Assembly (NCBI GenBank): GCA_050084985.1
Contig: JBITNC010000001.1
Coordinates: 65,348,001 to 65,412,000, forward strand
Source of the DNA: Nageia nagi
Taxonomy: Eukaryota > Pinophyta
Direction of reading: 5' to 3'
Length of the DNA stretch: 64,000 nt
A program made the position numbers and the translations under genes. Positions 24,481 through 36,320 of the stretch are shown here, piece by piece. Positions within the stretch are counted from its first letter, which is position 1. The number at the start of each line of letters is the position of its first letter. The notes beneath the pieces are model-generated. The model was not told the DNA's origin and made no database searches. It worked only from the letters and a program-made list of their open reading frames with translations.

Positions 24481-25699
24481 AAAAATATATAAAAGTATGG
24501 TTATCTATCCATACAATTAGGTGCATTATTTCTTCTTAAGAATTCTTTCACTCCATCTCTAAGCAACTCATGATTTACCAAACTTTCATCCCATAGTACC
24601 CTTCCTATTCATAGGGTTAGTATATTCACAAAAGATATTTGTATTTTCATTTTTAGTAACATAAAATTCCTTTAGAATATAATTTGTAAACAATACCTTT
24701 AATAGGATATTCATTGTAATAAAACTTTTCTATAGGTTTGAGAGCATTTATGTCCTACCCTAATTAAGAGAAGGATATGCTATAAAAGGCACATAAAAGG
24801 TGGGCACCAATATGTTGTATGTGTTTTAACTACCCCTAGTATTTTCACCGAAGTAAAACTAGTGAACATATAACTTTTAAGTATGTAATATCTGAGCTAT
24901 TTAAGCCAAATAAACATACATGGTAACAAGAATAATAAGAATGATCATAACAATAGTATAACAATGTAATAATAGAACTAAGATTTATCAAATTAAGAGA
25001 AGAAGATGAAAGCACACACTAAAGATAAATGAATCAAGTGTAAGATAAATACCTGTGTATCCTTACCTACGAAAAAGTGGATGATATGTAGATTAAAATT
25101 ATTAAAGACAAGTGACCTTGATGTGTAAACATTATGAATAATAGTAGTAGGAAGATCAATATCAATTCCTATGTCAGCATGGGTGCTTGGTCACAAATAA
25201 AATCATGGATGCACACTTTGGTGTGGGTGCTAGGGTTTTGAAAAAGTAGGATTTTTCACTAAGTATCGATGATAATAGTGATTTTGATGAGCCAAGCCAA
25301 GCATATAATTACAAATGATAGATGATAGATATGCTTGAGTGATAACAAGATTCCAATGGCCTGAAACTAGAGATAGATTGCAATATGCTTTAAACAAAGG
25401 AGAGTAAATATTGAAAAAGAATGCAAGGTATTTAGATGAAATGGAACTACAAAATAAATATTAAGAATTAAGAATATGAAGTGTTATTTATATAATATTG
25501 GTATGTATTATTTTTCATTCCAAATTTGATAAGTGAAAAACATGCAGTCCTATAGATTCTCTGTTATATGGGAAATGTGGAAAACATGCAAGCTTATATG
25601 AGTAGACAAGATAGTTGATATATAGATAATTGAGACTAGTAGATATGACATTTGACATATGAAGATAAGATATATAACATGGTTAGAGCATATTTTTAA
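24481..25699. other. Spacer between the two copia elements, no gene seen
   Basis: AT-rich sequence without recognised coding potential, repeated at about 49986-51200. A TATA-like GCTATAAAAGGCACATAAAA lies at 24780-24800, but no gene follows. It may be older target DNA into which the elements inserted. Confidence 0.5.
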
Positions 25700-26390
25700 T
25701 GGTTGTTAAACCCATATCATTCAAGTCTTATCATTCACTCCATGTTGTTAGAACTAGGTTACGAAATCCCATGTTGTTAGAACTAGGTTACGAAATCCCA
25801 TGTCGTTCAAGCCTAGTCATCAAAGATAGGTCATTTAATCCATATCATTTAAGCTAGGTTGTTTAACTAATGTTATTTCATCCAAGTTATTTAACCCATA
25901 TCATTCAAGCCTTATCATTTTCTCCATATTATTAAATCCAAGTCACTAACACCATGTCGACAAAATCATGTGGTTCAAGTTTTCATTGGCCCCTTATCAT
26001 TCAATATACATCATTAATACCATGTCACTCAAGCCTTATCATTCATCCCCTATCGTTAGATCAAGGTCATTAAACCCATGTCATTCAAGCCTAGTCGTTG
26101 ATCCCATTTCGTTCAAGACTTGTTGTTGGTCCCATGTCATTCAAACATTGTCTTTGGTCCCATGTCATTAGAATTGGATCATTAAACACATTTTATTCAA
26201 GATTTATTGTTGGTTTCATGTCATTTAAGCTATTTCATTTATACGTTACTATTAAATCTATATTATTTTAGTCTTGTTATTGGTTCCATATCATTTGATC
26301 CTTGTTGTTTCCTCCACATCATTGGAGCTAGGTTGTTAGAGCCTTATCGTTTGAATTGTATCATTTAACCCATGTTGGTTATTATATAAT
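25700..26390 (+). repeat. 28-bp minisatellite with 14-bp half units, first copy
   Basis: From 26019 to 26215 units start every 28 bp without slippage (26019, 26047, 26075, 26103, 26131, 26159, 26187, 26215). Each has a first half like CCCATGTCATTCAA and a second half like GCCTAGTCATTGAT, so there is a 14-bp sub-period around a TCATT core. Degenerate units extend from about 25715 to 26380, roughly 24 in all. One unit with GAACTAGGTTACGAAATCCC is doubled exactly near 25745-25800. The frame 25968-26171 is its shadow. Confidence 0.85.
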
Positions 26391-26670
26391 AAATACTTAA
26401 ATATACCCACATTGAATTCTTACATCTATTTTCAATCAAATATGTTTGATGCCTAATGCATGGCCACCACTCACTCAAATTCTCCAAATGATTGATGTGT
26501 GTCATCCACTAACTAATATGTTATAAATAACTTTTTTCAATGATTTCTTTTATTTTCACCTCTTACTTCTTGGTCCCACACATATTTTTTATTATTTTTA
26601 CCTCCCACTTTCTATATTAGTAGTCATTTTTTCATATAGATTTTGAATACGCCAGATTCTAATCATGGTC
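26391..26670. other. Pre-insertion flank of minus copia, no complete gene
   Basis: The last bases before the target duplication (GCCAGATTCTAATCATGGTC) correspond to 52158-52177 in the second block. There they join in frame, across the copia insertion, to sequence at 60804 (see the gene remnant at 60804-63505). Otherwise nothing is recognised. Confidence 0.45.
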
Positions 26671-26675
26671 CTATT

Positions 26676-27176
26676 TGATGAGATTGAACTATAAAAAATA
26701 CAATCCCAAACTCTCAAGATCACATGAAAGCTCACAAATAACATCTAAATAACTCACAAAGCAATCTCACAAAGATAACTCAAGATGTAAGTGGTTCCTC
26801 CAACTAGGAGTACATCCACTAACTAGATCTCACTTCATTCACAAATAAAAACTCTTACAAATCTCCTAATCTCATCTTCTAAATAATATCCTATAGCATA
26901 ACTTTACTCCACAAATTGGTGTATAATCAAAAAGAGGGGGCCTTCTATTTATAGGCCAAAATCTCTCTTTGGATCACCCTTTTATCCAATTTACAAAGGT
27001 GTGAAAAGCAAATCCATTTTACCCAAGGGGCATGCTCATGACATGGAATGTAGGACAAGTTAATTTATCATATTCACTTAAATACTTAAGGTATCAAATG
27101 ATACCCTTAAATATTAGTAAATTTAGATAGATTATTATTACAAAACCTTTACAATAATGCATTATACATTCCAACA
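26676..27176 (-). repeat. 3' LTR of minus copia, first copy
   Basis: The LTR is 501 bp. On the plus strand it begins TGATGAGATTGAAC and ends CATTCCAACA. It is preceded by CTATT (26671-26675), the same pentamer that flanks both ends of the complete copy at 52183-60798. Confidence 0.92.
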
Positions 27177-27185
27177 CTCCCCCTT
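27177..27185 (-). other. Polypurine tract of minus copia, first copy
   Basis: On the minus strand the LTR start TGTTGGAATG is preceded by AAGGGGGAG, a normal copia polypurine tract. Confidence 0.8.
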
Positions 27186-27790
27186 AATGCAATATTAGGA
27201 TAGAGCAAATGATATAGAAGAAAGAGAGAAAGTAAGAGAGTTCTCTTCCAAACATATACAACAGAGATGAGAACTTTTTTTACATATTTGTGAAGTAAGA
27301 AAGATCTAGTTTGAGACTCACTAGTTTACCAAATACAATTATTAAACATAACTAATTTCAATGTACATGAAGTAGTCATCCAACTGGAAGTCATGAAGAG
27401 TCTCCAAGAGCTTGCACACTGAAAATAAGTAACTTGCAATCTCAAGAGAACCTACAAGTTATAAGCAAGTCATATCAACAAGGATAGATGAATCAAACAA
27501 ATGCCATCATAAACTGATCAATGGTGCTCTATAAGTCATCACAAAGATTTCAAGCTAAAACTCATATTCACCTACTGTATAAAAATATGTGTTAATTATC
27601 ATTACAAAATAGAGCATGCACATACAAGTTCCTCACATATGGATAACTGAATAGTACCAAAAGACACATAAGATTTTTTCACACATAGATAACTAAATAG
27701 TGCTAGATTGGCTAATATTTTTGCTCTAAAATTTGTACAAGTTCCTAACATAGAGTGAACTTACCATGAAGGTGTACAAAAAAATCAACA
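27186..27790 (-). other. Copia 3' untranslated part, minus strand, first copy
   Basis: About 600 bp between RNase H and the polypurine tract with no open frame. It contains the words shared with the plus-strand relative at 24290-24480. Confidence 0.6.
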
Positions 27791-29330
27791 CTATATAACA
27801 TAAAATCTTTCAAGTGGATGATGCCATTAAGAACCTTCTCCCTAATAAAATGTGCTTAGATTTTCACATGTTTTATTCTCTAATAGAACATAAGATTTTT
27901 AGCCAAAGAGATTATTGATTGATTATCTAAATAAATCAAAGATGTGCCATCTTGCTCATACCTAATTTCTTTCAAAAGATGCCTTAGCCAAATGGGTTCC
28001 TACGTTGCAACAAAAATGGCATGATATTCAGCTTCTATAGTGGAAAGAGAAATAGTAGGCTACTTCTTGAAAGCTCAAGAGATAGCATCTAAACCAATGC
28101 TAAACACATACACAGAGTTTGATTTCCTATCATCTCTATCTCTCCTATAGTTAGAATCTAAGAATCTAGAGAGAACAAATGAGGGTAACTTAGAATACTT
28201 GAGAGTAAGATCCTTAGTCCTTGCAACATACCTCAAGATTTGCTTAACAACATTAAGATGCTCAACATATGGCTTTTGCATGAATCATACCATCAGATTC
28301 ACTACAAAGGTAATATTTAGCTTAAAAATAGTCAATTATAGATGACTATCAATTAATTTCCTATAATCTATAGCATCAACCAACTGAGAGTTGGAGCTCA
28401 GAGAAATAATGATTCTAGAAGAAACTAGAATTACAACATATCTATATTCCTCCATTCCAAAATTCTGCAAGATATTTGATATATACTTAGATTGACTGAG
28501 ATAAATACAATTCTTGTATTGATATACTTGAATTCCAAGGGAGTAGTGCAAAAGACCAAGATCAATCATTTCAAATGTTGCCTTAAGTTTGGATATGTAA
28601 TCTTGAATAATTTCATCATTATTATCCATAATCAAAAGATCATCAACATAAAGGAGAATCAAGACCATGTCTTTTCCTTGACTAAGCACATATAGGTTAG
28701 AGTTAGAAAAACACTTGGAAAAACCAATATCTACAAAATACCTTGAAATCTTCTTGTACCAAGCTTTAGGTATTTACTTAAGTCCATATAATAAGTTCTT
28801 TAGCTTGCACACAAAGGACTCTTTGCCTTCCATAATGAACCCTTCTAGTTGATTCATGAAGATTTCCACATCTAAATCACCATTGAGAAATGCACTCTTG
28901 ATGTCAAGTTAAAAAAAATTTCCATCCTTAAGCTGTAAAAAGAGTATGGATAATTCTTACAGTAGGCATCTTTTCCATGAGAGAAAAGGTTTCCTCATAA
29001 TCTACACTATATTTATGAGAAAAACCTTTGGCTACTAACTTTGCTTCGTATTTCTCAATATCTTCAACTAAATTGAATTTGACCTTGTAGATCCATTAAT
29101 TACCAATTACATTTTTCTCATTAGGATAAGAAACCAAATCCCAAATTTCATTTTTCATAAGCACCTCATACTCTACTTTCATTGCTTCTACCCAACACTC
29201 ATGCTTAGAAGCATCCTTGAAAGATGAGGGCTCATGTTTATTGTCAATCTTAAAAAATAAGGATTTGTTCAAAGTCATACTCCTTATTACCCTTTGAGTT
29301 AGAGAATTTTGCTCCTAAGGTGACTTGTCT
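27791..29330 (-). pseudogene. Copia reverse transcriptase-RNase H, minus strand, first copy
   Basis: Much better preserved than the plus-strand relative. RT: the frame 29278-29096 holds KHECWVEAMKVEYEVLMKNE and EIWDLVSYPNEKNVIGN. The frame 28689-28336 contains LLYVDDLLIMDNNDEIIQDY with an intact YVDD box (28639-28650), then YSLGIQVYQYKNCIYLSQSK. RNase H: the frame 28281-28075 (VEHLNVVKQILRYVARTKDL, DSNYRRDRDDRKS) and further blocks to about 27800. Separate stops and shifts near 28300, 28700 and 28900-29100 make it a pseudogene. Confidence 0.88.
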
Positions 29331-30660
29331 ACATCAATATTGAACCAACTAGGTGCAACTGAAGAGTCCTTTAGATCATCTATATCCTCATTAGAAATAG
29401 ATTCCTCAAGAATTTCATTGAACTTGACATCTCTTGAAATAAACACTATTTTATAGGATGAAGAGTAGAGCCTATAACCTCTTGCTAACTATCATAACCC
29501 ATAAAGATGCACTTTTTAGCTCTTTTATCCAACTTTTTCTTTTTTCAGAAATAATGTACGAGAATGCTTCACAACCAAATATCCTAAGGTGAGCAATGTT
29601 AGGTTTTCTTCCTAACCATGCCTCAAAAGGATTTTTATGCTAAACAACTTTTATAAAACACCTATTCAAGGTGTAAATAGCAATGCTCACAGCTTCACCC
29701 CATAAAAAACTAGGAAGATTACCTAGCATGCATCTAGCCATCTCCATAATTATCCTATTTTTCTTTTTGGTAATATCATTCTGTTGAAGAGTGTAAGGAA
29801 TCATAAACTACCTCTTGATTCCATACTTAGCATAATAGTCATTGAACTCATTGCTATTGTATTCTCCCCTATTATCTGATCTTAATAACTTGATTTTAAG
29901 GTTAGTTTGATTTTCAATAAAGACCTTAAAAACCTTAAAACTTTCAAAGGTTTGATCCTTGTGCTCAAGTAGATACCTAAAGGTCATCCTACTAAAGTCA
30001 TCAATGAAGGTCAAGACATAAGATGCTCCTCCAAGAGACTTAGTTTGAAACAACCCCATCAAATCTAAATTCACAAGATGAAGAGGTTAAGATACTCTTA
30101 TTGCCTTATATTTTTCAAATGCTTGCCTATGCATCTTATCAAGGATGTACTTCTCACATGGACCAATCAAAGAAGAAATTGAAGGAAAACCTTCCACAAG
30201 TTCTTAGTCTTTCATGACTCGAATACTCTTGTGGTTAAGGTACCCTAGACATTGGTGCCAAAGATTGCCTTTAGAACACACACTTATAGCAAGATACATC
30301 TTTGATGGAACTTGATCTATAATGTAGAGATCATTATTTGTTGATATTTTAATCAAAGTGGCAAGTCCTTTCTTCATGCACCAAGATTGAGAGTTTAACT
30401 CAAACAAGAACCCTTTCCTTGTAACTTGAATCATGAAGAGAGGGTTCATCCTAAGCTTAGAAATATAGAGCACATTTACAAGAACCTTTCCATGAATCAA
30501 CACACTTCTAATACCTTGGACTTCAAGGATAGAGTTATCACCTATCATAACTGCATCTTTTCTATACTTGTAAAAGTTTTCAAACTTATCTTTTTCAAAG
30601 CATAGGTGATTAGTACAACCAGAGTCAACAATCCAATTAGATGATAAAGTGCAAAACATG
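29331..30660 (-). pseudogene. Copia integrase and protease, minus strand, first copy
   Basis: The frame 30659-30204 carries the protease signature NWIVDSGCTNHLCFEKDKFE with intact DSG and ends with the GAG-pre-integrase block LWHQCLGYLNHKSIRVMKD. The frame 30074-29808 is the integrase core, including DLMG and LRSDNRGEYNSNEF (second catalytic Asp kept). The rest of integrase continues in broken frames to about 29400. Confidence 0.88.
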
Positions 30661-31180
30661 GAGTAGAGTGTTCCAGTAAAACTAACTTGAATATTCTTCT
30701 TTTCTTTAATTTTTTTTACATTTCTATTACCTATTTTTTTTTCTCTTTTATTTTTGTAGCAATCAATTTCTTTGTGACCTTAGATGCCACAATAGTTACA
30801 ATTACCATCAAACTTTTTCTTAGGATATGGATTGTTTACTTTATCTTTTCCATCTCTTTGCTTGAAGTGGTTGTTGTTATCATTATTCTTACTGCTATTA
30901 TTGTTATTCCTATCGTTGCCATTATTCTTGTTGTTATTATTGCCATTATTTCAGCTATTATTTTTACCAGTTCCTCTTTTATCAAAAATTTTAAAGAAAG
31001 AAGGATAAGATTTCTTTTAATGGTTGAATTTCTTCTTGAAAGGAGTTTTGGTTGCTCCAAGAGCAATCGTATTATCCTTAGGAGAAGAAATCAACACCTT
31101 TTTGTTAAGAGTTTCCTCATGCTTCAAAAAAAGCCTAGAAAGGTTCTCAAGGGAGAATAATTCTTCATCATCAAGCCTTA
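30661..31180 (-). pseudogene. Copia gag 3' part with zinc knuckle, minus strand, first copy
   Basis: Reading leftward from 31175, the gag C-terminal region is Lys/Asn-rich. It ends in a zinc knuckle at about 30745-30810 with the pattern CNYC-x4-H-x4-C, broken by one stop (TAA) inside. The Ile/Asn stretch near 30880-30990 reflects (ATT)n-like sequence. The gag N-terminal part lies beyond the nested element at 35845-36320. Confidence 0.75.
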
Positions 31181-32283
31181 TGTAATATCCCCAAAACTCA
31201 CAAAATGCAATTTTTGTTTAAGTGTAATATTTCAAGTTGAAATATCACTACTTAGGAATTTATATATATTTTTATATTTTTCTAACTAGCTTAATTCAAA
31301 TCAGATCTGCAAATTGAACAAGAAATAGAGCTAGAAATGAATTTTATTCTTCAAGAGCTAGGACATCCCAAATGGACAAGTACAATACTCAAGGAAAAAT
31401 ACCTGAATGTCAAGAAGGGGGACATTTGCCCTCACAAGGTAGATTTGGATGATCTGGCCCTGCAAGTTCTTCAACTTCTTCTCCCCAATGCTGGATGAGC
31501 CTCCTCACACTAATTCGATTGGTCTAGATCTAGGATGTGCCTCCTCACACTGATTTGGCAAGTTAGATCTGGATTTGGAATATGGTTGCACTAGCTGGAT
31601 CTAGATCTGCCCCACTGGCTAGATCTAGATCAGGGATGGAATAGTTCCACCACACTAGCTCGAACTATTCCAGTAACTCCACCTCACTGGCTTGAGCTAC
31701 TCTAGCAACTCCACCTCACTGGCTCGAGCTACTATCCTAGCTTAGGTAAGAACTCCTCCACACTGGCTCGAGCTCTCCCACTAAGCTAGCTGGAAAGCTA
31801 CAACTCCACTAACTGCTAACCCTCGAAAAGAGATAAACTCTAATGATCTTCAAGCATCCCCCAAATGATGCATCCCATCTCCTATTATAACAAGATCTCT
31901 CATACCTTGGAATCACCCAAAGTGCAATGTCCCTCTTCTGGTGTCTTGGGATGACAAATTAAATCATCTAGGGACCCAAGAAGCCCAACATCCCACAATG
32001 GTTACCTAGAGATGCCAAATTACAAGATCAATGGCTCATAAATGCAACATCCCATTATGAGAGACTAATATTGCATTAATTACAAATAATTGAGCTAGAT
32101 TAATTAAATAAAATCCAAGGGTGAGTGCCTCAAGGGTCTCTTTAGCCTTGGTTACAGAAATAAATGCAAAATATTAATAAAATACTCCTAAATTAATTTA
32201 TTTTTGGTTTCTTCTCCTTTGCCATGAACTTCACACTCCAAGAGGAGAGAAAGTGGATGTTTTACAAATTTGGGGACATTACA
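31181..32283 (-). repeat. 3' LTR of nested gypsy element
   Basis: 1103 bp. It differs from the right LTR by scattered substitutions, mostly transitions, and no length change overall. An internal imperfect repeat built on CTCACTGGCTCGAGCTAC occurs near 31650-31780. Confidence 0.92.
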
Positions 32284-32298
32284 AGTCTCCCCTTCTTG
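32284..32298 (-). other. Polypurine tract of nested gypsy element
   Basis: On the minus strand AAGAAGGGGAGACT directly precedes the TGTAATG end of the LTR. Confidence 0.75.
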
Positions 32299-32940
32299 AA
32301 TTGCTTGTCCCAAGCAACTCAAGATAAATTGGCCCTTCTCTTTCCCATCTTGAAAAGCTATAATGTAGATGAAAGAACAAGGAGAAAGAGTTTCGATTTT
32401 CTACTGCAAGTGATGGCCAAAATGTCTACCTTCATAGCTCCATAACCCAACGTACAAGTCCTGAATGAAATCAAGGAGTACTAGTGGGTTATCTTCTATC
32501 CAGGACTACGTCACATGATGGGAGGGAGAATCTACAATTTCAACAAGCATGAATACATTCGTCCCAACATCCCAATGGTCTAAGTGGTTGAGTGGTTCAC
32601 AAGGAAAAGTATGATGAAGTAATACCAAATCTCCAATCCCTCTATTTCTCATTTTAAGCAAGATGATGGATAATTTGTCCCAAAACATTTTGTAGTAATA
32701 TACTTGTAATAGGGACATATATGCCAAAGAGAAGTAAATCTGACTAGCAAGTATTATCAATTATTTCCAATCTTCAATCAACCTTCAACTTATTATCCAA
32801 AAAAAGAACACTCTTAACCAATTCGTTAGTGGCTGAGCAAATGTGGGCATGTTACCTTGGGACTGGGTGATGTCTTGCATGGTAGTTCTATTTGGGATGT
32901 GAGGAATGATCTGATGTTGCTATTTTGGATCTTCTATTAC
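32299..32940 (-). other. Interior of nested gypsy with pol missing
   Basis: Where pol should be, only about 640 bp remain before the polypurine tract. The frame 32760-32506 has no recognised RT or integrase motif; it may be the far 3' end of pol or non-coding. The deletion junction with protease is near 32900-32950. Confidence 0.5.
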
Positions 32941-32946
32941 TTCTAA

Positions 32947-33552
32947 TTAATGGGCTTGTGAAGTGGCCCTATTGCTGCCTTGCAATCCTCTCATGATGAT
33001 CTCCTTTCCATTTGCAAGGAACTTCATTTCTAAGGTGTCATAATTTATCCTAATCTCCCCCAAAGTTTTCAACCATTGAATTCCAAAGACCATGTGCAAG
33101 GTCCCTCCCATGGGATATACATAGAAATCACTTCTCATGGAGTAATTGTTGGTCTCAACTAGAAGTTATCTAATCACCTTATTGTAAAATGAGATCTGGC
33201 CATTAGCATTAGCCACATTGAATCCTTTAAAAACGTCCATCCTTACTCCTTTCTCAATAGCAAACAAAGCATCAATGAAGTTGTGAGATACCCCTCCATC
33301 GATAAGAATAGTCACTTCTTCTCTTAGATCTCTTCCTTGAATGTGTAATGTGGGGCAATGGGGTGCTCCACTAATGGTGGCCAAGGTGCCGTGAGTGGAA
33401 AACTCTTCCACAAATTCTAAAATGCTCCACAGATGTGATTCAGGTTCCTCCATCTCCACTACCTCTACATAACTGAGCTGCACCTTCCCATTACAATGAT
33501 GGCCTAGCTCCCATGATCCTCTGTAGATAAAGCACATTTTCCTTCTTCTCAT
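32947..33552 (-). pseudogene. Nested gypsy zinc knuckle and aspartic protease
   Basis: The frame 33552-33166 starts with a knuckle-like segment (CFIYRGSWELGHHC, first Cys pair partly lost) and contains TILIDGGVSHNFIDALFAIE, a retropepsin active site with DGG for DSG. The frame 33138-32947 continues with LHMVFGIQWLKTLGEIRINY, the conserved 'LG-QWL-TLG-I--NY' block that ends gypsy proteases. One frameshift separates the two. Confidence 0.82.
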
Positions 33553-34700
33553 TTCAAAATGTGAGATCTCCTGATCCCTCTATGTTTGCTCCAATGGCCA
33601 TGCATTTCTCCTTGGTGGAGATGTGAGCCTTCCTTGGCTCCCATTCATTTTACTTGCTAGCATAATTTATTGCTGGGGTGGCTACACCCTTCCTTGATTA
33701 CTCTTTCCTTAGATCAGATTGGTTGATTCAAGTGCTACAACCCTTTTGATTACCTCATTAAGATTATTTGACTCAAATGCTTTGATAGATGCTCTGATAT
33801 TTTCATTCAAACCCTCCATGAACATAGCCATCCTTCTAGCTTCTGACAAATCTGAAACCATAATAGAAACATTCATAAACTCATCTACATATTCTTCAAC
33901 TATACCTTTCTATTAGATCTTGGTAAGCTCATGGAAGTAACTTTCTTCAGTCTTCTTTTCAAAATGTTCCAGCAACCTTTGGCAAAATTCATCAAAAGTT
34001 GAGATCCGGTCATGCCCCAACATTTTCAATCCATGGTGCCACCACTCATAGGCTCATCCCTTTAGGGAGAGTGTGGTAAAATGTATGGCCTCATCTTTTG
34101 CCATGGAATTGAAAGACAAGTACGTTTGGAGCTAGTGAATCCATCCTCTTACCGAGATCCCTGCACCTCTATCAAATTTCTCCAATTGGATCTTCTGTAA
34201 TGGCTCCTTAAAGATAGGTGGGCATCCTCTTTATTCTCCCTCCAATTTTCCATGAAATTATTGGAAAGATATGATGTTTTTTTACTCTACTGGTTTGGCC
34301 ATGTACTCATTGAACAATTGGTCAAGCCTCTCCTGATGTCTCTGATAGATCTCCTCTGGATCTTCCTCTTTTTTGAAAAGAGGCTTAGGTGGAATAGGTA
34401 TAGACTTCTGGTAATGAGATCTAGCCCTAGATGAGCTCTCTCCTTAGCTATTTCTATTCTCCTAGCTGGGTGGTGGAGTTTGGTTCCCTCTTTGGGATGT
34501 GAGTATCTGCAATTGCTCTGTCATCTTCCTTAATCCATCCAGGATGGCTATGTTGGAATCAACCATGTTCCCTTGTCCAGCTTCCTCCCACTCTTCAGAT
34601 CCCTCCAGATCTGTTACGTCTCTCTCCTCCAAGCTCGGCTGGTAATCAGGATCACTTCTTCCTCTCAAGTAGTAATTATGGATCTTGGGTGGCATGAGCT
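33553..34700 (-). pseudogene. Nested gypsy gag
   Basis: The gag start is probably the ATG at 34695 (MPPKIHNYYLRGRSDPDYQP), 28 bases inside the primer site. An acidic segment follows, then a capsid region in broken frames to about 33560. The 77-residue first frame ends at 34462. The rest shows retro-gag composition but is split by frameshifts. Confidence 0.7.
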
Positions 34701-34723
34701 AATACAGGCTAGCAGGAAAACTA

Positions 34724-34735
34724 GCTCTGATACCA
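34724..34735 (-). other. Primer binding site of nested gypsy, initiator-Met tRNA
   Basis: The minus strand reads TGGTATCAGAGC one base after the LTR, an exact initiator-Met site. It fixes transcription as leftward and makes the right LTR the 5' one. Confidence 0.92.
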
Positions 34736-34736
34736 C

Positions 34737-35839
34737 TGTAATATCCCCAAAACTCACAAAATGTGATTTTTGTTAAAGTGTAATATTCCAAGTTGAAATA
34801 TCACTACTTAGGAATTTATATATATTTTTATATTTTTCTAACTAGCTCAATTCAAATTAGATCTACAAATTGAATAAGAAATAGAGCTAGAAATGAATTT
34901 TATTCTTCAAGAGCTAGGATGTCCCAAATGGATAAGTACAATACTCAAGGAAAAATACCTGAATACTCAAGAAGGGGGACGTTTTCCCTCACAAGGTAGA
35001 TTTGGATAATTTAGCCCTGCAAGTTCTTCAATCTCTTATCCCCAATGCTAGATGAGCCTCCTCACACTGATTCAGTTGGTCTAGATCTAGGACGTGCCTC
35101 CTCACACTGATTTGGTAGGTTAGATCTAGATCTAGAATATGGCCACACTAGCTAGATTTGGATCTACCCCACTAGCTGGATCTGGATTAGGGATGAAATA
35201 GTTCCACCACACTAGCTCAAACTATTCTAGTAACTCCACCTCACTAGCTCGAGCTACTCTAGCAACTCCACCTCACTGGCTCGAGCTACTATCCTAGCTT
35301 AGGTAAGAACTCCTCCACACTGGCTCGAGTTCTCCCACTAAGCTAGCTAGAAAGCTGCAACTCCACTAGCTGCTAACCCCCAAAAAGAGATAAACTCTAA
35401 TGATCTTCAAGCATCCCCCAAATGATGCATCCCATCTCCTATTATAACAAGATCTCTCATACCTTGGAATCACCCAAAGTGCAACGTCCCTCTTCTAGTG
35501 TCTTGGGATGACAAATTAAATCATCTAGGGACCTAGGAAGCCCAACGTCCCATAATGGTTACCTAGAGATGCCAAATTACAAGATCAATGGCTCATAAAT
35601 GCAAAGTCCCATTATGAGAGACTAATATTGCATTAATTACAAATAATTGAGCCAAATTAATTAAATAAAATCCAAGGGTGAGTGCCTCAAGGGTCTCTTT
35701 AGCCTTGGTTACAGAAATAAATGCAAAACATTAATAAAATACTCCTAAATTAATTTATTTTTGGTTTCTCCTCCTTTTCCATGAACGTCACACTCCAAGA
35801 GGAGAGAAAGTGGACGTTTTACAAATTTGGGACATTACA
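34737..35839 (-). repeat. 5' LTR of nested gypsy element
   Basis: 1103 bp, the direct repeat of 31181-32283, followed by the target duplication CCTTA. Confidence 0.92.
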
Positions 35840-35844
35840 CCTTA

Positions 35845-36320
35845 TTTCCATAACCATCACAAAGTTTTCAAACTTTGAAGAAAGGCTTTGAAGAATGATG
35901 ACAACCATGAACTCATCATTGATCCAATTGCATCCATAAGCAATAAGTTGGGTCTTTAGGTTAATAATTTTATTCAAGTAGATGGAAATAATTTCATCTT
36001 CCCCTTGATGATATTGAAGCAACTTTTAGAGAATGGTAATCCTTCTTAAAAACTTTGAACTAAGGTAGATTTGCTTAAGCTTATCCCAAGCTTCCTTTAC
36101 CGAGGTTGAAGAGGAAATCATTAAGAGCACATCATCTAAAATTACATAAAATATCATGGAGGTTATCAACTCATTATTTATGTTGTAAGCCTCTAGTGCC
36201 TTCTCATATGTAGGAGATACAAGGTTCTTATTCACTATTTGCCAAAGCTTTCTTGCCTGTAATTTAGCTCTCATCTGACGTTCCTAAATACCAAAGTTAG
36301 AATCATCAAGAATGTGTTTG
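35845..36320 (-). pseudogene. Copia gag 5' part, minus strand, first copy
   Basis: The frames 36274-36026 and 36022-35819 read as a UBN2-type gag: ARKLWQIVNKNLVSPTYEKA, SVKEAWDKLKQIYLSSKF and YHQGEDEIISIYLNKIINLK. A single shift near 36024 separates the frames. The N-terminus probably lies a little upstream of 36274, where a decayed block reads on to about 36320. Gag continues after the nested element at 31175. Confidence 0.85.

Larger units (their letters stand above)
31181..35839 (-). mobile_element. Nested Ty3/gypsy element with gag-protease only
   Basis: A clean 4659-bp insertion: LTRs 31181-32283 and 34737-35839 (1103 bp each), ends TGTAAT...ATTACA, target duplication CCTTA at 31176-31180 and 35840-35844. 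The second block is uninterrupted at the equivalent point (near 56680). Primer site and gag position show it is transcribed leftward. The 2.45-kb interior codes only for gag and protease; RT, RNase H and integrase are absent, so it could move only with enzymes from a related element. Confidence 0.93.

Noticed and set aside
24780-24800. TATA-like element before a gene
   Set aside because: No transcript-like or coding sequence follows in either copy, and TATA-like words are expected in AT-rich DNA.
25700-26390. Possible CRISPR-like array
   Set aside because: There is no constant repeat with unique spacers; every base belongs to a degenerate 28-bp tandem unit, and the sequence is plant nuclear DNA.
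30687-31160. 157-residue plus-strand membrane-like protein
   Set aside because: It is antisense to the Asn/Lys-rich copia gag; the (ATT)n-like repeats read as Ile and Val.
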